Positions 1 to 12,418 of a DNA stretch of 64,000 bases are shown here, piece after piece. This DNA is from Cristatella mucedo (lineage: Eukaryota; Bryozoa; Phylactolaemata; Cristatellidae). The notes under the pieces were generated by a model, which was not told where the DNA came from, ran no database searches, and saw only the letters and a program-made list of their open reading frames with translations. A program made the position numbers and the translations under genes. The first letter of the stretch is position 1. Every line of letters begins with the position of its first letter. The stretch covers positions 12,032,001 through 12,096,000 of the forward strand of contig WPIO01000008.1 of assembly GCA_009760855.2 (NCBI GenBank). Direction: 5' to 3'.

Positions 1-658
1 GAATCCACTCGGAAAGCCTGACGGGCCAACCGTAAGCCGGATCAGTTGCTGAATCAGCTAACATTGGATCAAAACAGATGGAAAATCGTTCACAGAGCAG
101 CATGGACTGCAAGGAAGTGGGAGGAAAAAAGGGTGAACGAGAAAGCAGAAACCGACGTCACGTGTCTAGCCTGCCTACCGACGCCATGCCCGGCTCGTCT
201 TGCTGTGCACTCCAAGCGTTTGCTGCTACCACTAGGCACTGACTGGCAAATGCACTGCCAATATTCTGTGAGGGATCCGAGGGTCAGTGTCCTGCGGGAA
301 CATGCGACAATGTTAAACGCCAGAAAAGTAGGCCAGTAGCAACTTGCATGGTTATCGAATCACCAGTCAAATCGATAGGAATTACAAAAGGATGCCACAC
401 GAGTGCTTACACGGCAGGACACAGAGAAGGCTAGCTTCGGCTGATGACAGACAGCCGAGCAGGCTGGGCTACCCTACCATCCGGCAGATGAGAGCAAGCC
501 GTCCAACTCGTCAGTAGCCACATCATCTCTATTCATTCACATGCCACCGTATCTATCGCCTCTTCTGCTGACAACGTCGCCCAGCTCAGAACTCGGTCTC
601 AGCTGGTGCTTGTCCGATGCCCGATTGGACCTGCTTCTTGACCGGCCGGCCGATTGCC

Positions 659-718
659 GAGCAGGCTGGCGAGCGCGAGCGCTCCGGTGGCAACGCCGGA
701 GCGCTCGCCAGCCTGCTC
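659..718. repeat. GC-rich inverted repeat (hairpin)
   Basis: The arm starting GAGCAGGCTGGCGAGC (659) and the arm ending GCTCGCCAGCCTGCTC (718) are perfectly complementary over 23 bases, including GCTCCGG/CCGGAGC next to an eight-base loop; the left arm has a six-base GCGAGC duplication that would bulge. Confidence 0.85.
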
Positions 719-893
719 CACCAGCCTGCTCTGCTGCTTGGCTGTCCTGCTAGCTCCTGTTTCTTAAGCCACTCGCTCCCTCAACTCTACTACAAGCTCA
801 GCAACCCACATCACCGTCGCCTCGTTCTTAATGGCTTGTGCTGTTGTCAAGCGAGCAAGCACCGATAATTTGATGGAGATGCAGACACACACA

Positions 894-910
894 CACACAC
901 ACACACACAG
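894..910. repeat. (CA)n microsatellite
   Basis: Eight CA units. Confidence 0.95.
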
Positions 911-2013
911 ACCGCCTGGCAGACTTGGCGCACAGAGTCACAAGTTCAGCTGGCGCACAATCCAGCATGCACATCTGGAGGTGCAACCATCTCTCTCGAG
1001 GCCGGTTCTCATTCTCGGAAGAGCACAACTCGCTAAACATAAAAAATAGGATGAGTACACTCTCAAATGTGCCACCTCTAAATGTGCATGCTTCATCTCT
1101 TTTTCATCGCTTTGTGATAGCCAATGCCAAAATCTCATCGCATTCCGCTTGGAATTAAAACGAGACCACCTATGAAAGCACTTGCTCAGGCGCTGATCAG
1201 CACGACAATACCTGACACAACAAGATGCCCACATCCGCAGCTGCTACCGGTGGTTACGAGTATCACGGCCTAAGGCTAGGCAACAGCCGAATTGTGGGCA
1301 CATTAAGCACCAATTTTTCCTTAAGTATTTCGTGCGAATGCAGGGCAAACAATGCAAGCCAAACAAAGAATTGCATTTTTTTAACACATGGCCTTTCCTA
1401 AATATACGTGTCAGCAGAGGTTTGGAATGCTTGCTGAAAGTGTGCTACATATGTCAGGCTTTGGCAGATTTCGTGAAAGGTTAATTGCATAATTTTGCTC
1501 TTATCCCAGATACTACATCTGTACAGCCCCCAAAGAAAACTGACTTTCTTTCTCGGAACTTCACACAGGGAGGAAATTGAGCATATAAATAAATTAGTGA
1601 TAACAACCAAAACGACTGTATGATGCCGATGGATATACAAGACATTTAACAGGGATGAAGAAAATGCTAAGAGCAGCATGTTGTTTTTTTAAGCCTTATT
1701 TCTGTCAAGTCGAGGGACGTCGAGACGTCAATCGATTGTGAGCTCGAGCCTTGGGAGAGTAGTAACTATAGGCTCAATGTCTGCAAAGGATTTGAGGTCG
1801 ATTCGATGCATAGCTAAAACGACTTAAGTAAGAAAAGCAGGTGCCTACGATGCCTAACTATGCCTAGCCTAGGTTTGAGGATAGTTCTGATAAGTAGGCT
1901 GAAGCAAGAGAAAGACAGGACATAAAAGCTAGTGACAAAACCTCACCGTCACTTGGCTTTGAAAGTTGCTTTCTGTGCCAGCACAAGAGTAAGGCCTGTT
2001 TAGAGGTACAGCT
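911..2013. other. No feature recognised
   Basis: Mixed-composition sequence downstream of the DHRS7B-like exons seen here. Only short frames; no exon-like block matching the missing SDR motifs on the minus strand. Confidence 0.4.
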
Positions 2014-2181
<168 letters not shown>

Positions 2182-2299
2182 CCAAAGAAGCAGGTGGTGC
2201 TAGGTAGAATCCCAAGCTGGGAGTAAGCTTTTCAAGTAAGTACGTCGAAGCAAGAGAATAAAGGGACCTACAAGCAAGTGACAGGACCTCGAAGTCTTA

Positions 2300-2420
2300 G
2301 TTCTATTTGCCGGGGAGCTAGTTCAAGGCAGAGAGGTGTGGTGCAATGTGGCAGCTGTTCACGACAGGCCAGCCAAGCTGCCAAATTTTGCACCAGCTGT
2401 AAGGACATAGGAGGAGGGCA
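2300..2420 (-). mobile_element. LINE family A internal fragment
   Basis: Minus-strand translation LQLVQNLAAWLACREQLPHC matches the family A block [20 protein letters not shown]. Short, isolated and diverged. Confidence 0.65.
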
Positions 2421-3080
2421 AAAGCCTGCGAGCACAGAAAGGGTGTCGCCAGCCACGGTGCTCATTGACAAACACTGTAAAGGGGAAAACGAAGCACTGT
2501 TTAAGTCAATATTGGAATCATTACAGCAACACTCTGCAGCGAACATATGCTCAGGATGTGAAATTTGAGGAACCAATTCTGCCAGCCGGCGAAGAAGGCG
2601 GGCCTCAAGAACAAGTGCATCACTGGGATGACAAGCCTGCAGTCCATCACACGTGAGATACCTGCACGCCAAGAAAATCGCTGATCAAGACTAGAACCCG
2701 CTGGGCGTTGTCATTTTTGGGCAACAAAGGTTAATTTTCCCAACCGCTTCCTTTGCCGAGGTCATGCATAGATGGATCACTTTCGCTTTCTCAAGCTTTC
2801 AACAGCACTTCTCTTCATGAAACATGCACGTTTGATGGGCCTTTGAAAGTTAAGCTGCACAACAATTCAAGGATGTCGCCGACTTTGCAATGCATCACTA
2901 CTACCCATGGCCACAAGTGTCACGAGTGTAGATTGCACCTCATCCCTCATCAACCAGCTGCCAATGAAACAGCTGGGGGACGGAGGCAAGAAGAATGGAG
3001 GCAAGCTAAAAACAAAAAGGAAAAAGCATTAGGACACACGGATCAATCGCCTTGCATTGAAGGAGCTCTCGTGCTCTCGT

Positions 3081-3081
<1 letters not shown>

Positions 3082-3124
<43 letters not shown>
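3082..3124. repeat. (CT)n microsatellite
   Basis: Uninterrupted CT run of about 43 bp, pyrimidine on the plus strand. Confidence 0.95.
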
Positions 3125-3127
<3 letters not shown>

Positions 3128-3359
3128 CCTAGCACGACTGTGTCGGCGTCGGCCCGATTGCACCTATGGTGTCGGCAGTTAATGGTCATGGCTTGAGCAG
3201 TGCTTGTCACCATCCCGGTCCAGAGCTAGAGCGCCGTCCATCGTTTGCTTAGGGTACTGGAGAGGAAGTTAGTCTGCTGATTCACAAGTGAATTAGTGTG
3301 AGCTAGTTAAGCTGAGGCACGGGGGCCCAGGCTTAAATAGCATCGACAAGTCCAAATGG

Positions 3360-3530
3360 GAGCGCTTTACTGGGCTGTGATAGTTCAGGATGTAAGGTGC
3401 TCGCTCTCCACCGTGGGTTCGAATCCTTCAGTAGGCGATCCTTTATTGCCAAACTACAAGTGGTGGCTATAACTGATAGAATGCTCTTCTGCTGCTATAC
3501 AAATGATTGGTGCTAAATCAGCAATTTTTT
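3360..3530 (+). repeat. tRNA-derived SINE, type 1
   Basis: GTAAGGTGCTCGCTCTCCAC then GTGGGTTCGAATCCTTCAGT supplies A-box-like and B-box-like (GGTTCGAATCC) RNA polymerase III promoter sequence. The body GGCGATCCTTTATTGCC...CAAGTGGTGG...CTTCTGCTGCTATACAAA recurs at 12825, 27425 and 31045. Confidence 0.8.
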
Positions 3531-4130
3531 TTATAGCCGTTAACGATCTTCTGCTGCTTTACAAATGCAGCTGTTACATCAGCTAACAATATGCTTCTGA
3601 ACACTTCACTTCGCCACGACTGACAGATATCGGTTTCGGCAGTCAAACCCAGACATCTGGCTGGCGCCAAAGGTAAGCATCTTTACAAAACGCCCCATTT
3701 CCAACGGACAGTTGTTGCCTTTCGCATTACATGGCCAAGTCTGCTGGGGGGGACCTGTCCCAGACCTGCCGACGGTCCAGGTAAGCTTCGACAGAGCCAG
3801 GAATACAATGCCGAGTCTCCAGGCAATGTCCAGCTAGCAAAGGCAGCAGATAGTAGCAATTGACAATTATTATACGATATTTGTACAGCAACATACAAGA
3901 GACGAACACGGGATAGTCTGAGCATCAAACAGGCTGGTTGGATGCAGCGGTTCACTACCACTACCCTCTGACTGAAAGGTACTAGCCGCCGAGCCACTCA
4001 AACACTTATGTGCTGAACAACTTTAAGTCGTGTCCCAGTCGTTGTAAGCAGACCCGATATGCTGGCACCGACCTTTGGTCAGCTGCAGCAACGACAGCAG
4101 CCACGTGTTCCCGACCAGTGTTACTTACAA

Positions 4131-4395
4131 ACGCACCTATTTAGGACAGCATTTAGCGGGTCCCTGTGATTCGTCCTTTATGTGCTTATGCGTGCTGACA
4201 CTGCATGCTGCCATTAACCACACTTGCATGCTGACCCTGTGCATGTCACCTCTAACCACGTTATTCATGTTGTTTATCAAGCATATTACTCACCATTCAA
4301 TCGCGGTTCCCTTTGCAGCAAATGTAAAGCGCCTAGAAAGAGATTGAGTTCTCTGAGGGCGCTTTATCAAGCGCATTATTATTATTTTTTTTTTT
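4131..4395 (+). mobile_element. LINE family A 3' end
   Basis: Starts at the last coding residues (CACCTATTTAGGACAGCATT), continues through the 3' UTR (CATGCTGACCCTGTGCATGT) and the tail AAATGTAAAGCGCCTAGAAA, ending in ATT repeats and a T-run. Confidence 0.85.
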
Positions 4396-5041
4396 TTACT
4401 GTAGCTGTGCAGTGTCAGTCAGCCATCCACCAGAACAGCATCGCCAGCTTTCATCAAATCGAAACTGTGCCGACCGACAGCAGGAGCCCACTATTAGCCG
4501 GCGGGGCAAAAATTATCCGGAGGCAAGGAATTAATGAGTAAACCTTTAGCCGATTCCACTAAATTATCCGGTGGCGGCAGCAGCAGAAACAGCAGCAGCA
4601 CAAGCGCCCTCGGTGGCTCACGGGGACGAGATGAGCAAAGACAAGCTGACAATGTAAAGCCGGCTGGCGCTGGACGCAACCAGCCGTTTTGCTGCCACAC
4701 CTCAAAGTTGCCATGCGTGCAGCAACAGGGCACCTCGATCGTCTCGACGACTGCTGGCTGGGTTGAAGGCTGGTCACTGGTCACATGGTTACTCTGGCAG
4801 GTGACCGGCTGGGCCATTCTTGAATCAGCCAATCATGGAATCGATTGCCACGACAGAATGCAGCCTGCTCAATCAGCGAATGAATCGATCTTTGGAATGG
4901 GCACGAGTGGAAAATTAATTGTACAGCAACTGTTATTTTCGGGTAACGGGTGCGGCGACCGAGCACGCACAGAGCGTGTCTTAGCTCGGCCAGGGTTTTG
5001 GTCTAGGGGCCCCTACAAACAACATGCTACGTGGGACACAG

Positions 5042-5200
5042 AGTAATAATAATAATTAATAAAATTTGTGTAGCACCCTCGAATTTAATTTCTTTCTAGG
5101 CACTTTAAATATACTTAAAGGAAGCACGAGCAAATGTTAACTGGTAACATTCACACTCTAAACATGCATAACATGGTTAGTGATAGTACACAGGCACTTA
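5042..5200 (-). mobile_element. LINE family A 3' end, inverted
   Basis: Begins with TAA repeats on the plus strand, then the complement of the family A tail (GTAGCACCCTCGAA, TTTCTTTCTAGGCACTTTAA) and GGAAGCACGAGCAAATG. In the interval just left of DHRS7B-like exon 2. Confidence 0.75.
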
Positions 5201-5207
5201 GTGAGAG

Positions 5208-5352
5208 CATATACAATTCATTGTATAGCGCCCTAAGAGAACGTAATCTCAATTCAGGTGCTTCACTTATGCCATAGGGCTCGAGCCCACAACCTCTCGA
5301 ATAAATTCACCATGGCTTCGGTCGGGCAAGCACCTCAATCACTGGGCCAAAC
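5208..5352 (-). repeat. tRNA-derived SINE, type 2 (LINE A-like tail), inverted
   Basis: Plus strand: TTGTATAGCGCCCTAAGAGA, CAGGTGCTTCACTTATGCCA, then GGGCTCGAGCCC (palindromic B box) and AAGCACCTCAATCACTGGGCC (A box complement, first 20 bases significant). Its 3' end corresponds to the family A LINE tail. Confidence 0.8.
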
Positions 5353-5577
5353 TAGCACTGCAAAGTGACTGTACGCATGCCGGTTCCAGCAGTATACTCA
5401 CCCAGTCACTATAAGAGGGTGAAGGGTGAGACACGGAGAGAGGGGCAGGAAACAGGACAGAAAGGTGAGACAAGGGGGGCCAGAGGGGCGGGACGCAAAA
5501 GGGACTGAGGGTGTGACCAGGCCGGGCGCTGAGGGGGGGAGGAGAAGGGCAGAGGTGGACAGGGGCTGACCTCTCAC

Positions 5578-8500
5578 CTTGTGATGCTTCGACAGGTTTT
5601 TCTTGAGCTGCTCGAGCTTGTCGAGGCTTCTGGCAGCAAGGACCACTCGGCAGCCTCTCTCGTAGAACTCCATGGCAGCGGCTACAATCGCCCCCGACCG
5701 AGAGCGCTTTACGTCGGCGAGCAGGCCAAGTGAGGCACGAAAAATGAAAATTTGCACAAATAAATGGCCGCCAGGTCATAACGAAACAGCGGCTGCCGAT
5801 CTGCCCAGCATGCTTGCGTCGGCAGCAGCAGGCCTCTCTGGGCTTTGAGGTCATTCGCAAGTGGTGATGCCACTGTCGTTATCGGGTCTGAGGACAATGC
5901 ACGGACTCTGCAAGTCATCAGGCACCAACCTCTGACCTTCTCTCTTTGGATTCCTCACGAAAAACTGCTTAGTGATCTCGTATGTTATGATGCTGCACGG
6001 CATTTGCAGTATGTATATGCACACACAAGCACTCCCACAAGTAGACTTAAGTTCACACGACTAAGGAGATGCGCAGCAACTGAAGCCAGCAGCAGCCGGC
6101 TTAAGAGCTTAGCTTGAGAAGCCAGGTTGAGTTAAGCCTAAGAGCCATGTTGAGTTAAGAACATTAGTGGTGCAAAAACTCGAACTAAAGTCTGACGGCT
6201 AAAGTCAAGGATTGATGATACAGGGCTGTTTTGTTGCTCTACAATAAAATGTTTATAGACAAGTCACACGTTTCGGAGTTCGAAAAGAGCTTAGAATGAG
6301 CCAGTGTTGGATTATTGCTCATTCGGGTGTGGTTTACAAGCAACAAATCTAATAATAGTCACTTCCTTAGGAACACGAAATCTTTGTGAAATTCAACTTT
6401 GTGCATGCGTGCAGAATCTGCTCCTTGTTGGTTGAAAGGCAATATCCAAAGGTCTGAGAGACCACAAGCAAAACAAGCCATCGTCAATGAGGGGGGCAAT
6501 CTAGCGACCTCGTCAATCTATGCTCTGGTGACTGAGCTATTGACTAATTTAGAATATAAATACAATTCATTTGTATAGCACCCTAAGAGAACTTAATTTA
6601 TTCAGGTGCTTCACATATGCCACGGGGTTCGAGCCCACGACCCCGGCCAGACCTTGGTCTACATGACTATACTTGAACCAAAATTACAGCAAGTGATTGG
6701 GGAGCCACATCCCCCACTGGCTTAACGGTGTGCATTCATGAGGCTAGATGCCACTCAGCATCCTTAGTGTGTCAGAGGACAAACATAAATTTTGAAAATA
6801 CATGACCGGAAGGCCTTTGCCAGACGGCCACCTCTGGCAAGGACGATCGAGGAGCCTAATGATACAACTTGACCGGAAGGCCTTTGCCAGACGGCCACCT
6901 CTGGCAAGGACGATCGAGGAGCCTAATGATACAACTTGCTAGGCAGAACAAGTGGCAGCCACTGGGCTCTCACTCTGAGGTGGCTGAGAGGTGCCACAGA
7001 TCTGGGCAGGGTAGGACAACGACTCCACAATGAGCAGAGAGCACCAGCCCACTGCCCTCAGATTGACCTTAGCATCGCCTCTGAGGCGTTTCAAGTGAAG
7101 TTCAGCCTACCGGTCCTAGCACCCCTACAGCTCGTGCATGGGCAGCACACACAACAGCTGGTGAAGGGCCGAAGGGCCGGCCGGCAGCCACAATGGTGTG
7201 CTAGCCTGGACTCGCCCGGTGGAGCTGCAGGCTTCTTAATCATCTCGCTAGGGCCGGCTGCTGCCGAGCCCACTACATCAGCTGCACATTGTAACTTCGG
7301 CAGCCATTCGATGTGCTGGCAGCAAGGTCAAAGTAATCAGATGGCAAGCCACTGCTGGACAACCAAAAAGGTCAGCGATCCGGTCACACACCCGGTTTAG
7401 AGCTGGCAGTTCAGGCTAGCAGCTACTGCTGATGCAGCCTGGTTGCTGCAAGTCAGGAGCAGGTATTCCAAACTTCGCCCAACTGGCCCACGAGGCGTAA
7501 TATGTCGACATGCTTCCTTCTATGGGTTTTTGTTCCCAGCAACCACTTCGAAGCAGAGCTGCTTGGTACAAAGGGTGTAACAAATGCCGGCAACATTTTG
7601 GATCGACCGAAGTTCAGTTACAAACATCTACATCTAAGCTCGGAAATTTTTACATAGATAAATGGCTCTAGCAGTTTGTGCAGCTAGGAATATGCAACAT
7701 TAATTAGGGGCCCCTCCCCATAGAATGAATGAAGAACTTGGTAGTTACAGGGTTTCGGCTGTCTCGAGACAGGGTCAAAATTAATCTTAACCGTCCAGAT
7801 AGTGCAGTCTTTCCCAACAATTCTCAGCTTCCGGCAGTTTTTGCAGGCTCCTTACAAACTAGGTAACGGGTGACACTGTGTCTTGCGTTTTTCTGCCCAA
7901 CTGACGTCTACAGCTTTCTCTGCTTGTTGCCTATAGCAGCCCGGATCACCATAAACACTCGCAAGCCAATGCAGCCAACAACCGTGTGCAGAACCATGAG
8001 CAAGCACTTGACATTGCAACTAGCAATAGCTTCACTTTACACGATTGATGCTGGTCGAATGGGCACTAGGCACAGAGGGGCATTTGTTTTCGATGCAGCT
8101 AGCACCTGCTGCTGATACAGGGCCCCATCTAGGCCTTTCAGTTCAACCAGCCGTTAAAAGGTCATGATGGTTTTAGCAGGCCACCACATTAAAGCCACAT
8201 CTAATTGCAAGGGATAAACAGGACTTGCTTTCAAGTGTTGATGGCCGACTTGATTAACCGGCTACATCCAACTTAAAAACTGCTTGCTAACGGTAGAGAG
8301 GTAAGCAGCCGTCCCCAACTATACATAGATTAGAAACACTCAATTAGCAGCCTTTCCTAAGCCCCCGACTGGATCGTAGCCGGAATGTAAGTTTTGTCTG
8401 CTAATATTGGATACCGAAGCACAAATTGCAACGATAGTGATGCTAGTTTGGACAATACGCCTAAAATTAGCCAAAAAACGTGTTGAATCCCTTTAGAAAT

Positions 8501-9882
8501 GGTCTGGCAAGAATAGAGCACCTAGAAACGACCTATCATCAGATTACACTGGAACCTTGAGGATGCATATGACCCGAAATTGTAATGCCAACCCATCGAG
8601 TATTATTTATTCCCATATTATTTATCCATTATGTCCCAGGAAAAGCCTACCAGTCGTGCCGAAGATATCCGAATTGTCAAGCTTCGTAAGGGATACAGTC
8701 ATGACACTGTATGAGGGAGAACACCGTAAGGTCAAATTGCTACTTGTCAAGGCCGAATAGACCCGTCTTGCACAACGTGAGGAAGGTAGCAAAGACTGGG
8801 AAACCTGAACATGCATATCATTTGGGCCATCCGAGAGCAAGTACTAGGCGGGACAACATCCTTAAGTTGGAGGCACTAAACGTCAATCAATAAAACACTG
8901 GGAAGACTGGTCCAACAATCAAAGATTGGTTTACGGTACCTTTCGAGAGAAAACGTGGGATCTGAAGTTTTGACGGTTTCCACATAACAGGAAAGTGCTA
9001 AAAAAAACTCTTATGCAAACCGTGCCTAACCCTGAAGTAAACCAGAAGCAACATATCAACAGAACAATTTTACCGATCTCTGCACCGTATACGACTTGTA
9101 ATCCAACTCGTCGAACCTTCGTACATAGAGGTACATGTGTATAGCTTGTTGAAGTACACGGTTGACTTTTAAACAGCTTCGTTGTCAGTTTAACTGTGTA
9201 CCTCGTAAGTTCTATAACATGGCCAATACTGCACGGGTCATCGTGAATTTCAAATGCGATTTCTCTACTTGCTTACCACTGCAGTAGTTCATTGAACGCT
9301 TTGAACACTTCAAAGAGCCTGGGGGCATATAGCATAGCAGCCAATATTTGAGTGTTTGATGATCAGCTTCGTGACGTGGGTGGGCCGGCAGATCATTGCA
9401 AACAAGGGAGGTGCAACGTCATATCAACTAAATAAATTAAGCAAAATACTAGATAATTACGTGAACATATTATAACTGCACCAGTGAGCAAACATTTGGT
9501 CACAGCAACGTTCGATATTCATTCAAAAATGCAGGCGAGTAGGCAGCAGTCGTGTTAGCTGCCCCAGCAGTCCAAAACGTTTGCGTCTGAGTGTAAATCT
9601 ATGGAATCCATAGATCTATAAGCGCCAATGAATCTGCGGCTTCTCATTGATACGTAAGCACCGCTGTTCCGCATAAAACTGTAGGCTCACTGCAAACGCC
9701 CAGTTACACGTCGAGCTCGGTAAGCAGGAAAACACGCTAGTCTCACCTTCGCCGATTCCGGAGCTGGCACCGGTCACAACGACAACTTTATCTTTAAGGT
9801 CAGCCTTCTTCCTGCGTCCCAGTGCCCAGTAACCGGCCGTCAAGACTGCCACGCCGACAGCTACAATAACCTCCGTTAGCAT
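5578..9882 (-). CDS. DHRS7B: DHRS7B-like short-chain dehydrogenase/reductase, 5' part only (two exons)
   Basis: Two minus-strand exons join in phase. Exon 1 (9882 down to 9747) starts at the ATG at 9882-9880 and encodes 45 residues plus one base: a hydrophobic N-terminal segment (about residues 4-20), a basic stretch (RRKK), then VVVVTGASSGIGE, the Rossmann dinucleotide-binding TGxxxGxG motif at residues 37-44. The donor is GAAG|gtgag. Exon 2 (5681 down to 5578) follows a tag acceptor and continues without a gap through a YERGCRVVLAARSLDKLEQL segment, the beta2/alpha2 region with the Arg typical of NADP-binding SDRs, ending AAG|gtgag in phase 0. The membrane anchor and this segment fit DHRS7B, a peroxisome/ER membrane SDR linked to ether-lipid synthesis; DHRS7 or DHRS7C are alternatives. 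The NNAG motif and the catalytic Ser-Tyr-Lys are not found and must lie left of the window. The family is clear; the exact orthologue is less so. Confidence 0.72.
6555..6690 (-). repeat. tRNA-derived SINE, type 2, inverted
   Basis: TTTGTATAGCACCCTAAGAG, GGTGCTTCACATATGCCACG and GGTTCGAGCCCACGACCCCG repeat the layout of the copy at 5208. In the first intron of the DHRS7B-like gene. Confidence 0.8.
6803..6936. repeat. Perfect 67-bp tandem duplication
   Basis: 6803-6869 and 6870-6936 are identical, each running from TGACCGGAAGGCCTTTGCCA to GCCTAATGATACAACT. Each unit also contains the imperfect inverted pair TTGCCAGACGG / CCACCTCTGGCAA. Confidence 0.95.
6940..8929. other. Intronic sequence without recognised features
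   Basis: Interior of the roughly 4.1 kb first intron of the DHRS7B-like gene. The 154-codon frame at 6936-7400 has no recognisable domain and is judged fortuitous. Confidence 0.4.
8930..9290 (+). repeat. Unclassified dispersed repeat, copy 1
   Basis: About 360 bp aligning co-linearly with 40080-40445. Shared blocks include CGGTTTCCACATAACAGGAA versus CGGCTTCCACATAAAAGAAA, TTATGCAAACC, GAAGCAACATAT and ACCGATCTCTGCA. No open frame, tail or tRNA-like head was seen. Confidence 0.7.
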
Positions 9883-10330
9883 CCTGCAACGAGCCCGGCG
9901 ATCGAGCAGGCGACGATCCCAGGTCCGGACACCTAGTGCCCGACACACCGGCTAGCGGCCATCAAGGCAGCGAGGGTCGACACCCGCGCTGCGTTTTCAT
10001 AGGCAGTCGCAAGCAGTCGGACTAAACCAGCCAAGCGAGCAAGCCACGAAAGCGGCAACGGGCTCTCAGGCCCTCCGCGCGAATATCTAGGACACGAACC
10101 TGTGAAGGAAAACGCCACTCAGTAGGAGTCTGTAGCTTGAGGGTCAGCCGGCGGGCAGATGGAGCGCGACCTGGACTAAATGTCTAACCAGCCGAAGACA
10201 ACAGAGGCGCGAAGGCCAGAAACCGGGCCGCGTGCGGTGGTTCCCAGAGAACACGTGAGCGGAAATTAGGCGGAGCCATGACCTTCCGAGCTGCTGCGAC
10301 CGCTGCGGCGCCTGCTTAAAGGGCGCAGCT
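9883..10330 (-). promoter_or_regulatory. Probable 5' UTR/promoter region of the DHRS7B-like gene
   Basis: The GC- and CpG-rich stretch directly upstream of the DHRS7B-like start codon. It contains a palindromic CACGTG (10252-10257) in a GC-rich setting. No TATA box stands out. The assignment rests on position and composition only; the transcription start cannot be placed. Confidence 0.35.
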
Positions 10331-10469
10331 CGAACAACTTACGGTTCATAGTCAGCTCTAGATGCTGCGCTCTCTCGAGCTAGCTGCTTACTAAACATAT
10401 TGACATAGGCTTGCCTAAAAATACTTGGGAAACGGTGTCGTAAATGGTGTTCAGCTACGGACGCTGCGG

Positions 10470-10762
10470 GTAAACTCCTAATCTTTTGGATACTGCGCCT
10501 TTAGTTCGTACACCCCTAAAGCCTGAAACTCACTCCCGGGTGACGTCACGACATTCCCTGGCCTGATTTTAGAAAGAAGCTGAAAACCAACCTGTTCCTC
10601 AACATTTTCTGGGTTTGCGCGCATTGTCCTTAGTGAGCTCATGTGTGCCGATACTTCGCACGTGGCCGCTCACCCAGCTACGTGCTTCCCAGTGTGTAAA
10701 TTGCCTAGAAAAAGTTTAGTTCTCTTAGGGCGCTAAACAAATGTCATTATTATTATTATCAT
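10470..10762 (+). mobile_element. Diverged family A-like LINE 3' end
   Basis: GCCTTTAGTTCGTACACCCC, CTGAAACTCACTCCCGGGTG and GAAAGAAGCTGAAAACCAAC correspond to the family A terminal coding block; the tail is AATTGCCTAGAAAAAGTTTA, then TTCTCTTAGGGCGCTAAACA and ATT repeats. Older than most copies here, or a subfamily. Confidence 0.7.
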
Positions 10763-12215
10763 AAATTACATAATGTAGTTGGAATTTATGCGACGATAAA
10801 TGCGAACGCCGTGTCGCTTTAGCGGGCGTATGTTATCGCCTCGAGACGGCTCGCAGCGGGCCTGCAGTCAGCCGCTCGGCCCGGCGTCTCTGTTACAACC
10901 TCTCCTTGCCGGTTGCATCTGCCTTCCGGTCCGCTCGCTCCGGCCTCCCTTCCGAGAATATCCGAGCACTTTCCTAGAAGAGCTGGCCCACTGAGAGCCT
11001 TCTCGAGAAGATAATATACGCCTGCTAAAGCACCGCGACGCTCGTACGTCTGCGCTTTGTGCACCGTCGCCTACATTTCAGTGACAAATACGAGCACGCC
11101 TCGCCCCGGCCCAGAGGCAGAGTGTTCGTAGTCAGAAAGTCCGCCACGACTGTCTCAGCGGTTTGGTAGCGATCGTGAGAGTTCACTGTACACTCTTAGT
11201 AATGTTAGTCTGCTGGCGGATCTAGCTGTTCGAAATGATCTCAGCCTTAAATTTTACAACACTGTCAAGAGGTTAGAGGTTATCAATCAGGCGGAAATTG
11301 TATTCGGTAGGAGGTGCGTGTTGATATGTCAGCGACGTGTAGCAGCGATTGCAAATAAGGGCACAAGAGCAGCCAGTACTGTATACGCACACTTGCTGAG
11401 CATCGCAGCTGATTGAAATACCGTACAGAGGCGTAAATGGTGCCCATGTTCTTAACTCAATACCTTGACTCGATATTCCAAAGTTTAGCAACTAGTGATT
11501 CGCGGAATATTGTAGTGCACCTGTGGAGAAAGTTCACAATTGCACGACCGCACAATTGAACGCTCGAAAGCCCATGCATCTTTACTTCTCCGCGATGCTC
11601 TTTTGCTTGAAGCGAAAGTAAGCATTTTGAATTTATCTTCAGAGTAATCAGAAAAATATACAAGGTCCAAGGAACGTCAGTCGGAGAACCAAGAGTAGAG
11701 AATTTCGGATCACTCGAGAAATGATCCTGCCTCAAACCTCTGGCGGCTGATGGTTGTCACGAGCTCTACAGGCAATATCGATAGCTCCTTTACTACAAAC
11801 GTTGCTAACTTGATCTTTTGGCAATCGCCACATGGCCTTTTGGCATACTTTGATACTATTATTGCATCCCAGCTCTCTGCATCTTAGTCAGCTCACGGAC
11901 TCTCAGCAGTTTGAGCAGGGAGAACCAACGTTTCTTGTAAGGTGAACGCACCCACTACTTCTTTTGTACGAACTTGAGTCGGCTGACGGTTAGGAATTCC
12001 ACTGTGTATGCGGTACTTCCGCTCGGCGCGGCTTGATGCTTGACGCCCGTAGGGATTATCTGCCAACCCTCTGGAACTCAATGTGTTAACTTGCTCAGTG
12101 ACGCGTCAGCCTATTTGGCGTTCGTGTGAGACTACTTGTAGCTGTCGACGACTTCGAGTCTTGGGGTCCGCTCGGACAGACGTCTGAAGCTGGATTAGTG
12201 TGACAATTAATTCAC
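10763..12215. other. No gene recognised
   Basis: Between a LINE tail and a microsatellite. 10800-11000 is CpG-rich with an 81-codon antisense frame lacking recognisable domains. 11250-11750 contains short antisense frames only. Nothing supports a gene. Confidence 0.4.
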
Positions 12216-12315
12216 ATGCCAAAGCGTATTTGGCTCGCCATCTTTAACATTACCTGTACGGTCTGTCTCAAATTTATTCAAATGGCCCATTGCTTGGCCA
12301 GATGCAATATTCTCT

Positions 12316-12354
12316 CCTTCTCTCTCTCTCTCTCTCTCCTTTTCTCGCTCTCTT

Positions 12355-12411
<57 letters not shown>

Positions 12412-12418
12412 TTCTCTC
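12316..12418. repeat. (CT)n microsatellite, interrupted
   Basis: Two CT runs separated by a short C/T-rich segment; pyrimidine on the plus strand. Explains the Leu/Ser-rich open frames here. Confidence 0.95.

Noticed and set aside
4534-5046. 170-codon plus-strand frame with antisense partners
   Set aside because: No recognisable domain, no splice-linked neighbours; adjacent to LINE tails.
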